64,000 nt of DNA from Helianthus annuus (Eukaryota > Streptophyta > Magnoliopsida > Asterales > Asteraceae), in NCBI RefSeq assembly GCF_002127325.2, contig NC_035448.2, positions 84,650,087 through 84,714,086 of the forward strand, written 5' to 3'. Position 1 is the stretch's first letter. Each line of letters starts with the position of its first letter. A program made the translations under genes and the position numbers. Below the pieces are notes generated by a model. It had not been told where the DNA came from. It saw only the letters and a list, made by a program, of their open reading frames with translations, and ran no database searches. Positions 20,061 to 32,733 of this stretch are shown here, one piece after another.

Positions 20061-22185
20061 CCACAAGTCTTATGCAAGAACCTTTCATAACTTCAACCAA
20101 CACTTCTCCTTCCTTTCCTCCTCCCATTCTCGGCTCACACACCACCATATACCACCTTCATTATCATTCCATTAACAAGCAATTTAAGATGAGTTTAAGG
20201 TGTAAGAAGCTTATCTAAGGAGGCTTGAAGCATTGAAACTTGAAGGACCTTCATCAAGAGCTTTTATCCACCATTTACATCTTCATCTTCATCATAGTTT
20301 CTTCCCTAGCCATAGTGCTAGTAGTAAGCTTCTTTGATCCTATTTTTACTTCCTATTTTGATGGTTAAAAGATTATGTAAGTGGTTAAACTCAAAAATCA
20401 CAAGGAAATAAAAAGAAGATCACTAACATAAAGCTAAATAACATGAAATATAAGATGATTAAGTGTATGTAAGAAACTTGTTTGTGTGTTTCTTGTGTTT
20501 ATGATGTTGCTCATCATAATAACCTTGCTAGATGATGACTTAACACATAATCTAGCAAGTATAAGGATAGATCTTTAGAAATTTATAATGATCATCCTTT
20601 ATGTAAATCATGAACTTGAAAATAAACTTGTTTTAGTGAATGATGATTTGTGATACATGATATAAGACTTGAAAATAAAATATTTCAAGAATAATATTTT
20701 CAAGAAACTAAAGTTTATTACAAGATCTAACATGATCATGAAGTTTAAAGGAAATAAACATGTTTTAAATGTTAAATAAAAGCTAGAAACATATTGTTAA
20801 CAAGAAAAATACAAGAAGAAATATTTTTAGAAAATCTTCATACAAGTTGTGAAGATCTAAATTTTTCTAGAATGATATTTTTAAATGAGTAATCACACTT
20901 TTAAGGGTAACTAAGCTTACCTAACAACATGCTAAGTTACTACAAATATTTACCAAGTTTCAAGTTTATGACGTAGTGTAAATTTCATATTTTTGGCACT
21001 TGGTAAGTGTTATTTGATTTGTTGATGATTGATGATGATTTTAAAAGAAAATGATATGCTTTGAAAGCATGGAAACCTCCATTTTTAGGGGAAACTATGG
21101 CAAAATTTTCTAAAAATACCAACACTTAGAAAATATTTTCTAAACAAGTGTATTTTTAACTACGATTTTCCATATAAACTTTGCCATAGATTTTTGTAAC
21201 AAAAATACAAGTATTGGAGGTTGGTTTTTACAAATAAGAACGGGTAAATATGTATTTAGAATATATATTTACATTAAAGGCCTTGCGTGTGATTATGTGA
21301 AGTAGTTGTATTATTTAAAATAATATAACTCACAAATACCAAGAATTTACAACACCAAAATATTACCAAAAATTACATGGAATGAAATATATAAGTTACA
21401 CACTTGATATTGTAAAACCAAACGCAATAACGTAACTTACGAAATATTCCGAGAAGTACGTTACAACATATTTTTGGTAAATATTATTTTGGATACAAAA
21501 GAAACGAAAGTATGATTTTTATTATTACAAAATATATCATATTTTCGACAAGGAGAAAAATATATTACTTTTGGAAGTAAAAATATAGTTTCTTAGAGTA
21601 TTTAGAAGATATATGATTTTTGAAGAAAAATATATATTTTCTTGACGATACATTATTTTGGACAAAACAAGTCTACGTAAGAATACAAGAATACATGTAT
21701 GAAATACTCTCATCCTTGGGAAAGAAACGTGAAAACAAATACTTGAAAAGTATTATAACTCTGGATGATGTAAAGACATAAGAAAACGTAACTCAAAACA
21801 TGAATACTAAGACAAGGCACGACCCGCTCGTCTAATAGACCCTAGCACATTGTAGGTAGTCGTATTTGCTGATGAGATTTGAGTTACGAGTGCTGAAGAC
21901 GCAAAACTGTGAGTTCATGCTCCCCCTTTTCTTTAATTGTTTTTGGTTTTATAACTCTCGGGGGTGAAATACATGTACAAATACTTAAACAGTATGAAAT
22001 GCCTATGAAATACTAGATCATGTGAGCATAGACTAAATACTAAAAATGCCATAAAGTCTTGGTGAAAACTAGTATCAAGCCATTAAAAACATTCATTAAT
22101 TAGGGACGAGGGTTAGATCTAACAGGTATGGCCGAACCCCACTCATGGTCAAAACTAGTACCTAGTAGTGCTTCGGAGTCCCAGT

Positions 22186-22316
22186 CGAGGTTAATCGACA
22201 CAGTCGAGGGAAATCGACACAGTCGAGGGTAATCGATACAGTCAAGGAGTCAGAACGAGTACTCCGACAAGGAATCAGAACGAGTATTCCGACAAGGAGT
22301 CATAACAAGTACTCCC
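22186..22316 (+). repeat. Two adjacent tandem repeats in LTR of C
   Basis: Three ~19-bp units (CAGTCGAGGGTAATCGACA type) are followed by three ~25-bp units (AAGGAGTCAGAACGAGTACT and close variants). In the 3' LTR (39952-40066) the first array has one unit fewer. Confidence 0.8.
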
Positions 22317-22730
22317 CATGTCCTCACATGCCTTAAAATTTTTGTAAAACATTCATGTTCATACACGTTTTTCATACCTGTTTACAAAAGAGTCTCTCAA
22401 AGATTTACAAGAATTACAGTACACAAACTAGACGCATGAACTCACTCAACTTTTGTTGATGTTTTCCAAAATTACATGTATTTCAGGTAGTAGGATGGAT
22501 CTTGGACGCTGGTGTCGTAACTAGAAGCTTAGTTGTCATCCACTTTTGTTGTTTCGTAACCTAGTCGACGGTTGTGTTTTAAAAACTTGAATAAACAATG
22601 TTTGTAATACTTAAATTTTATGAATGGATGAACATCGTTTTGATCACATAGTTGTTTATTACGATTGAATGTAATAATATTAAACCAGGCACACATCATA
22701 CGCTTCCGCAAAAGACAGGGTGTGACAATT

Positions 22731-22742
22731 TGGTATCAGAGC
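22731..22742 (+). other. Primer binding site of element C
   Basis: TGGTATCAGAGC three bases after the LTR end. Complementary to tRNA-Met. Confidence 0.9.
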
Positions 22743-24173
22743 TTCGATTGTAGTGAACTAGGATTCCTTCTCGAGTCTAGACTACAATCACTAGAGTTCT
22801 CTCACGAAAACATTTTACAAAAAGGTTTTCATTGCATTCATGTAAGTGTCAAGATCCACGAGTCAAACACTTTTCAAAAAGAGACAAGTCAAGGACATTA
22901 GTAGGGAATACCCTCAAGATAAGGTGCCAACTAAGGCATAGTCTACATGAGTTAGACTTGCCAAAAATTAAGATACACTCTTGGTGAGAACGAGTACCAA
23001 GTAGTGTTTCTGTCGTGAATCGACAACTAGAAAAATGACCCCCCCCTCCAAAAAAAATGAGAGTTATGTGAAATATGATGCATCAAAATGCCTATGTATG
23101 CTAAGTAATATATTTGTTTATCAATACATACATACGAATAAGTGTACGGAATAATTATTGACGTGAACAAGATACTTTCGACTCCGACTCCTATTGTTGT
23201 ACGTAACTCGCACGATGAAGCTATCGACCTCGCGTTCATTGCAAAGCTCATAGCTAGAGTGATTACCAGACAAGATTCTGAGCTTGCTTCCGTAGGAGAT
23301 GGTTGCTCTTCCCTCTCGATCGTGAAGGTGCCTAACTACGGTGATGATGACGAGGCAGAGGCGGTAACCTTGAACGAATTTTTAATCAACGGGACGAGAT
23401 CCCTGCGGCTTATGTGAAGTAAGATTGACGACATGCTTGACCAGAAAAGGAAGATGAAGTATTCATCTCAAAGGTGCCCCTCCAACTACTAGGAATTCTC
23501 TTTATTCCTATGATCGTGCCTATACGTGCGTAACGATAACGAGCGTTAGCGCATGGACCATCAAAATGGTCCTTCCCATAACAGAGGTATAAGGACAATA
23601 GTGTCCCCTCCTCGAATGATCATCTGCTTGGACGAGAGGAAATTGGGGTAACTGTGCAAGACAATTTATTATTACGGGGGCCCACGTAATAACGACTTGT
23701 AGTGCATGGAAATCCTGGTGGACTCTGCGGGCCAAGCTAACGATTACAAAAATAAACTCTAGGTGTTCACACCTTCCTATGGTAGAACAATACCTAGACC
23801 AGTGCTTTAGTACTCTATAACTTAGGAAACCTGTCTTGCCTACTTCGTAACTACCCGTGTACGAGACGCTTGAGGAACGACATTTAAGCAAGAGAGGAGG
23901 AATAACATTCAGAAAGATTCAGTGACGTTACACTCTACCACTTTATGAAACTTGTATGACCAAGGCGATGTAGCCTCGAGTACATTAGTACAAACAATAA
24001 TCCAAGTGACCAAGCCTATGTGAAGGCTTAGTAATTGTTTCCTCGCTCATACAATGATGATTATATATACATGTGATATTGGGGATTTACCTGTTTATTT
24101 ATGGCGCTATGCACCTCATAGACAATTATGGAATGATTGTCTAACCTACTTCATAACTTTTGACAGAAAAAGA
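22743..24173 (+). other. Leader region of element C
   Basis: 1.4 kb between primer site and gag. Open frames on both strands are short and none resembles a known protein. Gypsy leaders are usually shorter, so part of this may be extra sequence. Confidence 0.5.
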
Positions 24174-25600
24174 ATGCCGCCCAAACGAGACACAAACACC
24201 AGTACGTTACCAAGAACAGAAGCTTAACTTCAAGAACGCATCTCTCAGGCCATTGCACGACATGAAGCCCTCCGCTCTCAACACAACGGTGGCACTACCG
24301 AAAATAACCCTTCAACTGGTTGCACCTATAAACAATTTCTGGACTGCAAGCCACTAAATTTTGATGGCACAGGAGGTGCCATAGCATTTGTCCGTTGGGC
24401 TGAAAAGACTGACTCCGTACTAAGAATGAGTAACTGTTCACCCCAGCAGAGGGTTACCTTTATCTCAGGGTTATTTTTAGATGGCGCACTCTCCTGGTGG
24501 AACCTTCAGGTTCAGACCCTTGGTGCAGATGCTGCTTACGCACTGAGCTGGGACGAGCTCAAGGAAATGATGGAAAAGAAATAATGTTCTAGGGCTGAAA
24601 TCCAGAAGCTTGAGATGGAGTTCTGGAATTTGAAAATGGACGGACCGAAGATTTCTGAATATGTCCAGCGATTTCACGACTTGTCCAGGGTCGTCCCCTA
24701 CTTAGTCAAACCGGAATTCAAAAGGATTGAACGATTCATTTGGGGACTTGCACCTCAAATTAGGAGCTTGGTTACTACCTCAAGGCCTCCATGCTGGTGG
24801 TACGATGATACTCTAGTGGTCCGTCAGTGATCCAAATTTGCCGTTCAAAAAAAAAAAAAAGATAAAATTAATTAAAATATATTTAATACAGATTTTGCAT
24901 ATTTAAAGTTAACATGTGATCAATTTAAACCTTTTAAATTGGAAGCAAATACACATGGTAAGAGATTCTCATAAGGTATAAAAAAATTTACATGCCAATA
25001 TTTTAGATGTAATTTAGTAAAAAAAATATACAAGTTTGTAATAAGACCATAGGATGTGGTGTAACCCTCCGCCAACATCCACGTCATCACCGTACCTCCA
25101 CCTCATCATCTTCAGGCTATCGATTTAAGCGTTACGCTTATTGAAGAAGCTCTACGGGCGGGAGAATTTTCAGAATCTGAGGATAACAAGAAAGAGACTC
25201 ACGTGGAGTCATCAGGCAATAAGAAAAGGAAGTCTTCGAACCTAAAGGTGGGCACACAAGCCGGCTATGGAAGCTCTAAAGCAAACAAAAGAAAGAAAGT
25301 GAAACCGCCACATGGCAGGAAAACTGATGGAGCCACAAATAAGGCCGGTGATAAAATTTACTCGGGGACTAAGCCGAGGTGCGGGGAATGAAATTTTCAC
25401 CATAAAGGTCGATGTCTGAGGCCTAAGTGCGGGAAGTGTGGAAAAGAAGGGCACAGCAAGGACGCCTGTTGGGCGAAGGACCCAGATGGAAGAAATAAGA
25501 GAGTACCAGGTTGCTACAAATGTGGTGAAGCAGGGCACTTTAGGAGAGATTGCCCTAGGAAGAAACAAGCAAGGAAGGGTTTTCACGATCAAAACTCGTG
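24174..25600 (+). pseudogene. gag of element C, interrupted
   Basis: Starts MPPKRDTNTS at 24174. The capsid part is readable (FLDCKPLNFDG, FVRWAEKTDS, GALSWWNLQV, SRAEIQKLEMEFWNL). Stops occur at 24225 (TAA), about 24582 (TAA) and about 25389 (TGA where CGEC is expected). At ~24788-25095 unrelated DNA is inserted. The distal part keeps two CCHC knuckles, CGKCGKEGHSKDAC and CYKCGEAGHFRRDC. All parts stay in one frame, so most damage is by single-base changes plus the insertion. Not functional. Confidence 0.8.
24788..25095 (+). mobile_element. Retroposon-like insert in gag of C
   Basis: The left part ends GATCCAAATTTGCCGTTC followed by 14 A, which looks like the 3' tail of a plant RTE-type LINE or SINE. 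AT-rich DNA follows to about 25040, then a GGATGTGGTGTAACCC segment before gag resumes. The boundaries are approximate and more than one insertion may be present. Confidence 0.4.
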
Positions 25601-27660
25601 AGACACGCCAGGATCCAGATGCGGTTACGGGTACGTTCCCTATTAACCAATCCTATGCATCTATTTTTAATTAATACTGGCATCAACTTTAACCTTGCAT
25701 GCTTAGAACTTAAGAAACTGCTTGGCCTAGTTTCGAGTAAAATAGACGTCCCGTATTCTTTAGAAATGGGCATATAGAAGGCTAGTTTAAGCAGACGAGG
25801 CAATTAAGGATTGTATTTAGGGACTCAGAAGGCCGAAACCTTCAGTTACCATTGACTTGAGAAGTCATAATATGATAGTCAGCATGGATTGGATATCCAA
25901 GTATAGGGCCTGAGAACATCCCCATGATGAAAGAAGTACCAGAAGCCTTTTCTGAAGACTTGCCAGGAACGCCCTCCACAACAACAGGAGGAGTTTAGGA
26001 TAAACCTCGTGCCAAGAACGACACCAGTACCGAATGACGTCTTACCGACTAGCTACGTCCGCGAAGCATGAGCTTCCGATATACCTACAAAAGCTGCTAG
26101 ACAGAAGGAGTAAAGGACACCAGGAGAAAGTTGACAATTCCATTCGCATAAACTCCAGAAAGCTGGATATCAAGGATTGGTACCATTTGCCAAGGACTGT
26201 TATCATGAACAGACAAACCGTCAGGTTATAGTTACCACCCAAGGATCAACTCGAGGACAAGGTGTCCTCAACTGTGAATACAAGAAGGAAATATCCCTAA
26301 AACGACCTTTAGGACTCGCTTCGAGCATTTCGAGTTCCTTGTCGTACCACTTGGCTTAACACATGCGTCGACAATATTCATGGACCTCATGAATCGGACG
26401 TGTAAGCCATACCTGGATAAATCATGATTATACTTATTGACTACATTCTTACATGGCCAACGACCAAGGAAGGTCGTGAGCAACAGCTGCAATCTACATT
26501 GCAACTCTTAGAGAAAGAACAATATGTGCTATGATAACGAAAAACGGATTTCGAATTCGCGAAGTGAGAACTTTAAGATACATGGTGGATAAGTACGAAA
26601 TTCATGTCAACCATGCAACCAAGAACTAAGGAGCTAGAGTTGCAATTATGTGACGCCTCTCGACAAAGTCTCAATTGTACGTCGATGCAACGAGACCACA
26701 ACATTGCATACGCGGCACATTGATTAAGGAATCATAAGAAGAAACCTTGAGCTAGATACAGTAATTGCGCGCCGCAAATTTGACGTCATTACCTAAAGGA
26801 GAACGCTGCACGATCTTACTGATCCCAAAGGGTTGCAGCACACCATTGATCATAAAAACTCGAATATTAACATAAATGGACTAAGCTACTGAACGATGCA
26901 GACTGTATGAACACGATACGTGCTTGTGTGATAAACTCTGATAAATGTTGGAACACTCACTTGCCCTTAGTGGAGTCTTCCTACAACAGTACTTATCACA
27001 CCGCCGTTCAGACCGCTTCGTGTGAAGCTTCAGATGGAACCTAACAAGTCGATCCCCGCCATGTTGAACGGAGACCGAAGATAAACAATCTACTGGCCCA
27101 AGTTGGTCCAGGAAAACTAGAGGCAAGATCCGTTCAGATACGTGATCATATTAAGACAGCCCGAGGAATACAAAAAGATTACGCCGATGAGCGGTAAAGA
27201 TCATAGAAATTTGAAACAAGAAGTATAACTATAATGGGAGCCCCGCCTAGAGAAGGCGTAGTGTGATTGGAAAACGAAAAGGTTGGACCCCGACGTAGGG
27301 ATCGAAACCATTGCTCATAAGATGAAACTTCCAGAAAAAGAGCAGTAGTGATCGCGACACATTCATATGTCTAGTCTTTAGAGGAGTCTGACTCAAGGAA
27401 CAGTCATAGTTCCCACGAATAAGATTCACGTCAATGACAAACGACCAAAATTTCTATAGAACCTGTTAAGGTTTCGGACCAAGAGTCCACAATACTCTAA
27501 AAACCTGCTAAGGTTACGGACCAAGAGTCCATAAGACACAGAAAAGATATGATTGATTTACTTGAGTACAATAGAATTCATAACATGACCCAGAATTACA
27601 TGGGACCATAAAGACAAATCATGAATCTAAGTGACCATATCTGTTTCACAACTCCCCTGC
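25601..27660 (+). pseudogene. Decayed pol of element C
   Basis: No long frame is left. Readable pieces are SMDWISKYRA (after protease) and an RT fragment [15 protein letters not shown] with [15 protein letters not shown] (26324-26430). The rest is a mosaic of short frames with stops in every phase. The distance from gag to the polypurine tract is about 2 kb against roughly 3.3 kb for a full pol, so sizeable deletions have also occurred. Confidence 0.6.
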
Positions 27661-27677
27661 GACCAATGGCATCGCTT

Positions 27678-27713
27678 GAATTTTGGGACGAAATTCTTTT
27701 AACGGGGGGAGAC
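27678..27713 (+). other. Palindrome and polypurine tract of element C
   Basis: GAATTTTGGGACGAAATTC (27678-27696), then AACGGGGGGAGAC (27701-27713), then the LTR start TGTGACAACC. Confidence 0.85.
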
Positions 27714-29603
27714 TGTGACAACCGTCGCTTTTCCGTACATTCCGTACACTAACTGAACAGTAATCTGTGCTTAAATAATTGTGCATGATCTAGTTTACAA
27801 GATAAATGAATTTTTGATTACTGTTATATACATACAATGGCATTTCATATTCGTTGCTACATGCAACACGATATAGTGCTAATAATGCACAGAACAGAAT
27901 TGACACCATTATTAGACAAAAAAAAAAAAAATACTGACGACGTTCAGTACATAGACAGACAATATTATGAGGCCCAATATGAGCCAGAGACGATGTACTA
28001 CACAAGTATAGTGTGTAGGGAAGTAAGGACCACAAAACTGCATGCCTAAGTGATAGACAAAGTGCTGAAAAGTGCCTAAAACACACTAAAAGTGCAGAAT
28101 TCTGCAGAAAATAACTAAAATTCAGCTATTTTCAGCATTTAAACATCTAATTATAATGCAGAAAAATGGTTTAATGGTCCAGAATACTTTCCTAAGTGTC
28201 GGGAATCGAAACTATCATAAAATATAACATAAAGCACACTAAACTGCGCTATTTAGCACTTTAACGAACCGGTAACCAACCGAACAACTGGACATTACCC
28301 GGAACACCAAAATTTCACTAGAAGCATTGTTTTAGTGTTATGGAGCTAGTTATGAACTCTAAACACTATATTACATCTTAAAAATCACTAAACACTAAAA
28401 CACTAACTATTATCCTTACTTTTCAACCTAACCAAGTAACTAACCATCAAGATCCAACTAGACCCCCCCCCCCCCCCACTTTGATGACCGGTTAGGGGAC
28501 ATAGTTCCCACATGTGATTTATTTGATATATTTTATTAGATTATGTCTAGGAATATACCAACAAGATGCCATATGCTTTGTATAATGGATAAAGATTTCT
28601 ATAAAAACCACAAGTCTTATGCAAGAACCTTTCATAACTTCAACCAACACTTCTCCTTCCTTCCTCCTCCTCCCATTCTCGGCTCACACACCACCATATA
28701 GCACCTTCATTATTATTCCATTAACAAGCAATTTAAGATGAGTTTAAGGTGTAAGAAGCTTATTGTGACACCTGTGTCACTTCAACCATCAAACAAATTC
28801 CAAAACAATGAAATATTGTATCTCATACTTGGGATTCGTAAAAATATGTGTATCATTTGCACACATCAACTCTTGTTCGATTTTAAGCTTTAAATCGCTC
28901 TCTGGAGGGTTATACGCGCTCTGATGCGTAAAAATAACCAGTTTAATCCAACGAACACTCCGGAATAGTGACATAGGCTTAACATACCTTAAATAACTTT
29001 TACAAAACTTAGAAATAAGTTTTGAAGGCTTTGGTATGGCAAAAACAAGTTAATTCGCTTACAGGGACTAAACTTGACAAACTGCGAAAGTATGCCAATT
29101 TGAACTGTAACGAACATTCCGGAACATGTCCATAAGTTAAACATACCATATATATCCTTTACACAGCTTAGAAATAGGCTTTGATGTGTTTGGTATGCTA
29201 AAATAAACTTTTGGATCATTCAGGGGCTAAAAGTGTCAAAAAGTGCACAAGTTTGCACTTTCGCGCATAACTTACGTTCTGAATACATCCGGACATCCAA
29301 AAATTTATGTAAGCATCCTTATATTATTCCTTAGTGTATGGCATGAGAAAAATCCATTCGTCGCGCAATTTGGATCGTCTTTCGCGCTTATGCGCATTCC
29401 GTCGTAATTAACCAAACATCGCGACCGTACGGCCAAACGAACCGACATCCAAGACATTTTTGAGCACATTTTAAGTTCCCTATACTTTAACATCATTTTA
29501 GAGCTTTGAAATGGGGTTAACGGGGCTTAAACGTGTTAAAAATGCATCAAATACCAAGTTTTGGAGCTGCAGGGACCAAAACTATAAATCTGCCAAACTA
29601 AGG

Positions 29604-29641
29604 GCTTACGGACCGTAAGCCAAAACCCATACGGTCCGTAA
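29604..29641 (+). promoter_or_regulatory. Paired palindromes in U3 of element G
   Basis: GCTTACGGACCGTAAGC is a perfect inverted repeat around a central A. 14 bp later TACGGTCCGTA is a second one with the same half-site. They lie about 200 bp upstream of the TATA box and are kept in the 3' LTR (35383-35420). Binding of a regulator is an inference. Confidence 0.5.
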
Positions 29642-29827
29642 GGAGTCCCCAGTACAGCAGATTCATTGAATCCACTTGCAGTTGGCCTTTCGTTCGTTCA
29701 AGGGGCAATGCCCTTTCACCTAATCAAGAGCCAAGGGCCATTTTCAGTAACCACAACATTTTGACAAGTGGACGCTTAGGATCGTGGCACGAAAATCAAG
29801 AAACGATCCTAACGGCTTTGCCTTTCC

Positions 29828-29835
29828 TATAAATA
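29828..29835 (+). promoter_or_regulatory. TATA box in 5' LTR of element G
   Basis: TATAAATA followed by a C run. The 3' LTR copy is at 35608-35615. Confidence 0.6.
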
Positions 29836-32155
29836 CCCCCCCCATTTTGCTAAAAACTCACACAATCTGATCTAAAGGCTCTAAGTTGGAACCATTGTTT
29901 CATACCTGAGCCATTTTGATCTTAGATTAGCATTCGGGGACCCTCCGTAAGTATTCTTTCGTTCTTTTATTCGCTTTTCGAGTCCGAAAGTCAACATTTT
30001 GTTGACTTTCTGCATTGACCAGCCTATGGTCAACCCGAAGTTCATGGAACTTCATAACGTGAGTGTGATCACGATGGTTATAGTCCGTAGTGACTATACC
30101 TACTGATTACCACGTTATCTAGGCTCAGTGACGAGTCGTAGTTTCGGCCAAAATGTGCATTCTTGCATATTTTGTAACCAAACTACTCGTGAGCATCAAA
30201 GCTGTTTGTTTTGATGCCTAACCTGTTTTCTAATCTTAGTTAAGCATGTTCTAACATGCTTAGCTCGTCACTTTTAGTTTAGTGCTTATATAGGGTCGTA
30301 AGGTAAGCGATCTAAACCATCGCTTATACTTTCGAACCCGACCCATTTGGTCGATCATTAGGATCCGACCAAACACATTAGGTGACCATAGCTATAACCT
30401 TCCGAGGTTATACCTTGTGGTCACAATGTTAGGCGTTCCAGACGCGTTCTACGCGAACGACGCGTAAGGTAGCATAAGCTACCTAAACGGGTCGTGATGG
30501 GTCGCAAGCACTTAGGTTAGGTTTCATTTTAGTATGTAGGCTTTGTTAAACCATATTACACGAGTCTCCATACTCGTTTGGTTTACGAACCCGCATACTA
30601 TCCGATCCTTCCGATTTGGTCCGGTATATTAACATAGCTACCTATTAGGTGCCGTTTGATATCCCGTGATCTTTAGCATTATCTGGTTATTATACAAGAA
30701 CTTCTAAGCAATCTCAGGTGAGTACATAGTTCCCCTCTTTTACTGTTTTCAACTGTTTTGGGGTGAAGCATGTGTACCTATCTGTTATTTTCATGATTTC
30801 AAAGTATAATTGATTATACATGTTAGTATTTATCTTTTGACAAACTAAATGACTATCTATGGTTTAAACACTGATTTCTCAAAGATTACAAAAGTAATTG
30901 TTGGAATAGTACTTATTTTGTTCACCAGACCGATTGGTAGTATGATATAGCACTATAGGACTAGACACCCCATTCCTGTGGTCATGGAATGTCTGAAACC
31001 AATTTGTTTCTCCATCCAAATAGGGATTTCCTTTGTGGTATCCTTATAGTCTCAAAGGTGTAGTTTGATGCACTAGGTCTGAATGAATTCTTAAATCGCA
31101 CCTTTAAAGTATATTTTGATATACTCCCAAAAAGTATAGTTTGATATACTCTCATGTGTGGTATTGTACAGAACCAACCGATGCATTTTATCAACAAACC
31201 AAAACATATTTTTAATATGTTATTTACAAATCCAAAGTATACTGTTAATATGCTACTATAAGGTTATTCGTTTAACCTTACATTATTTTACAAAGCATAA
31301 CTTTTGATTTATTCAAACACCTTGTTTTGTACAATTTTTACTTGTGGTTTAAGAAATCTCATTTCACTTACCATACATAACTTTTGTTTATACATTACAT
31401 GGTTTACATTTAACTTGAGTTATACAATAACCTTGGACTATTGGTTTAAACATGAACATTCTATATTGGTGGTTTGGTTTGCGTAAGTGACTTAAGTAAC
31501 GAGGCGGGTGTAATATGATACAAGCATGGTGGATATGCCGCTGGTACTTCCTATATATAAGTGTTTGTATGGTATCACATATCGTAGCGTTATTTGAATC
31601 ATTTCAATTTAGGTCATATAACATTTTATACAAATAACACACTTTTCACAAGACAATGATTTACAAACGACTTATCTTATACAAACTCATTTTACATGGT
31701 TATCCATTTAACCACACAGTGTTCTCTTATTTTTACATATCATCTGATTTTATCGTTTTTCAAATGATTTACAAGACAAAGGAAATTACAAGGTTCATGA
31801 CTGACTGTTATTAAACGTTTTCTTTAAACTCAAGTCATGAATCCCATATTCACAAAACCTATGTATCTCACAGGCATTTTTATGCTGACGTACCTATCTT
31901 TACACATGTTTCAGGTGCCGTCTTGAGATAATTGTTGATATATGCTACATTTAGGATGGACTCGTGCCTTAGCAACTTTAAAACTTGGAAGATCATAGTT
32001 GTACTTATTTGATTGTATTAGAACAATGAGTCCATTTAATCAATAAAACAATATTTCAATTTCCATGTGTTATGAAACAATGATTCTGTTACAACACTCC
32101 CCGACGTTTCCGCCACGTTTTGTTGTTCCACGTGGTCGGGGTGTGACAGAAAAGT

Positions 32156-32167
32156 TGGTATCAGAGC
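32156..32167 (+). other. Primer binding site of element G
   Basis: TGGTATCAGAGC seven bases after the LTR end. tRNA-Met type. Confidence 0.9.
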
Positions 32168-32733
32168 CAATGGTTATAGGGAATTAGGTTATTAGTAACG
32201 CTTTGACCTAGTCTATAACCTTCCTAGGACCCTAACGCGAGTTCACTTGCGTTTAGTTATAAAATAATACCGTCACCTATCCTTAGGCGACGACCACAAC
32301 AAGAACATAAATTTCAAAACCGCTTTGAAAACTAATCATCTGTTCTAGGATGATTGATTACTAGGTTTTGAACCCCTTTGAATTTTCAAAATCCCGTCAA
32401 AGTTGGTTTAAATAATGTGAACACATGCAAACTGGAAGGGTGGGTGCCTGTACCCTGAGTTTTCTGTCTAAGGCTAGAGTGTTCGTACAAATCCTCATGA
32501 TCGGACCAGTCACTCTTACCTGGGAACTCTTGGGGTGAGTGTCCACTTATAGGCGAGCATGTCTTCGCGATACATTATTTTTGGACCTATTTGCTTTGAT
32601 TAATCACCCAGGTCGTTTGTTGCTTTGTAGTAACAAACAAATGACCACTATCCTTGCTTTCATCAGATTTGTTTCATCTCATTCTTTTCGTCTAACTCTC
32701 TCACTCGTTTCCTCTCATGTTTCCTCTTTTAGA

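Larger units (their letters stand above)
19180..22727 (+). mobile_element. 5' LTR of element C (3.55 kb)
   Basis: It is collinear with the split 3' LTR. Compared with that copy it lacks about 50 bp after GTCTACGTA (near 21680) and has one extra short repeat unit at about 22200. A C homopolymer (about 12) lies at 19920-19932. No gene is seen; small open frames are not conserved in meaning. Confidence 0.9.
28764..32148 (+). mobile_element. 5' LTR of element G (3.39 kb)
   Basis: The intact longer copy. It includes a segment (about 29010-29590) absent from the 3' LTR. The promoter area has a palindrome at 29604-29620 and a TATA box at 29828-29835. Minus-strand open frames are shared by both LTRs only because the LTRs are copies. 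Confidence 0.9.

Noticed and set aside
22731..22742. tRNA gene fragments at TGGTATCAGAGC sites
   Set aside because: These 12-mers lie directly after LTR ends and are primer binding sites; no tRNA fold surrounds them.
23142..23417. 91-codon frame in the leader of C as a host gene
   Set aside because: No known motif, no intron or context, and it lies inside a retrotransposon with a clear target duplication.
30982..31197. Identical minus-strand frames at 30982 and 36763 as a gene family
   Set aside because: They are the two LTRs of element G and are identical for that reason alone.
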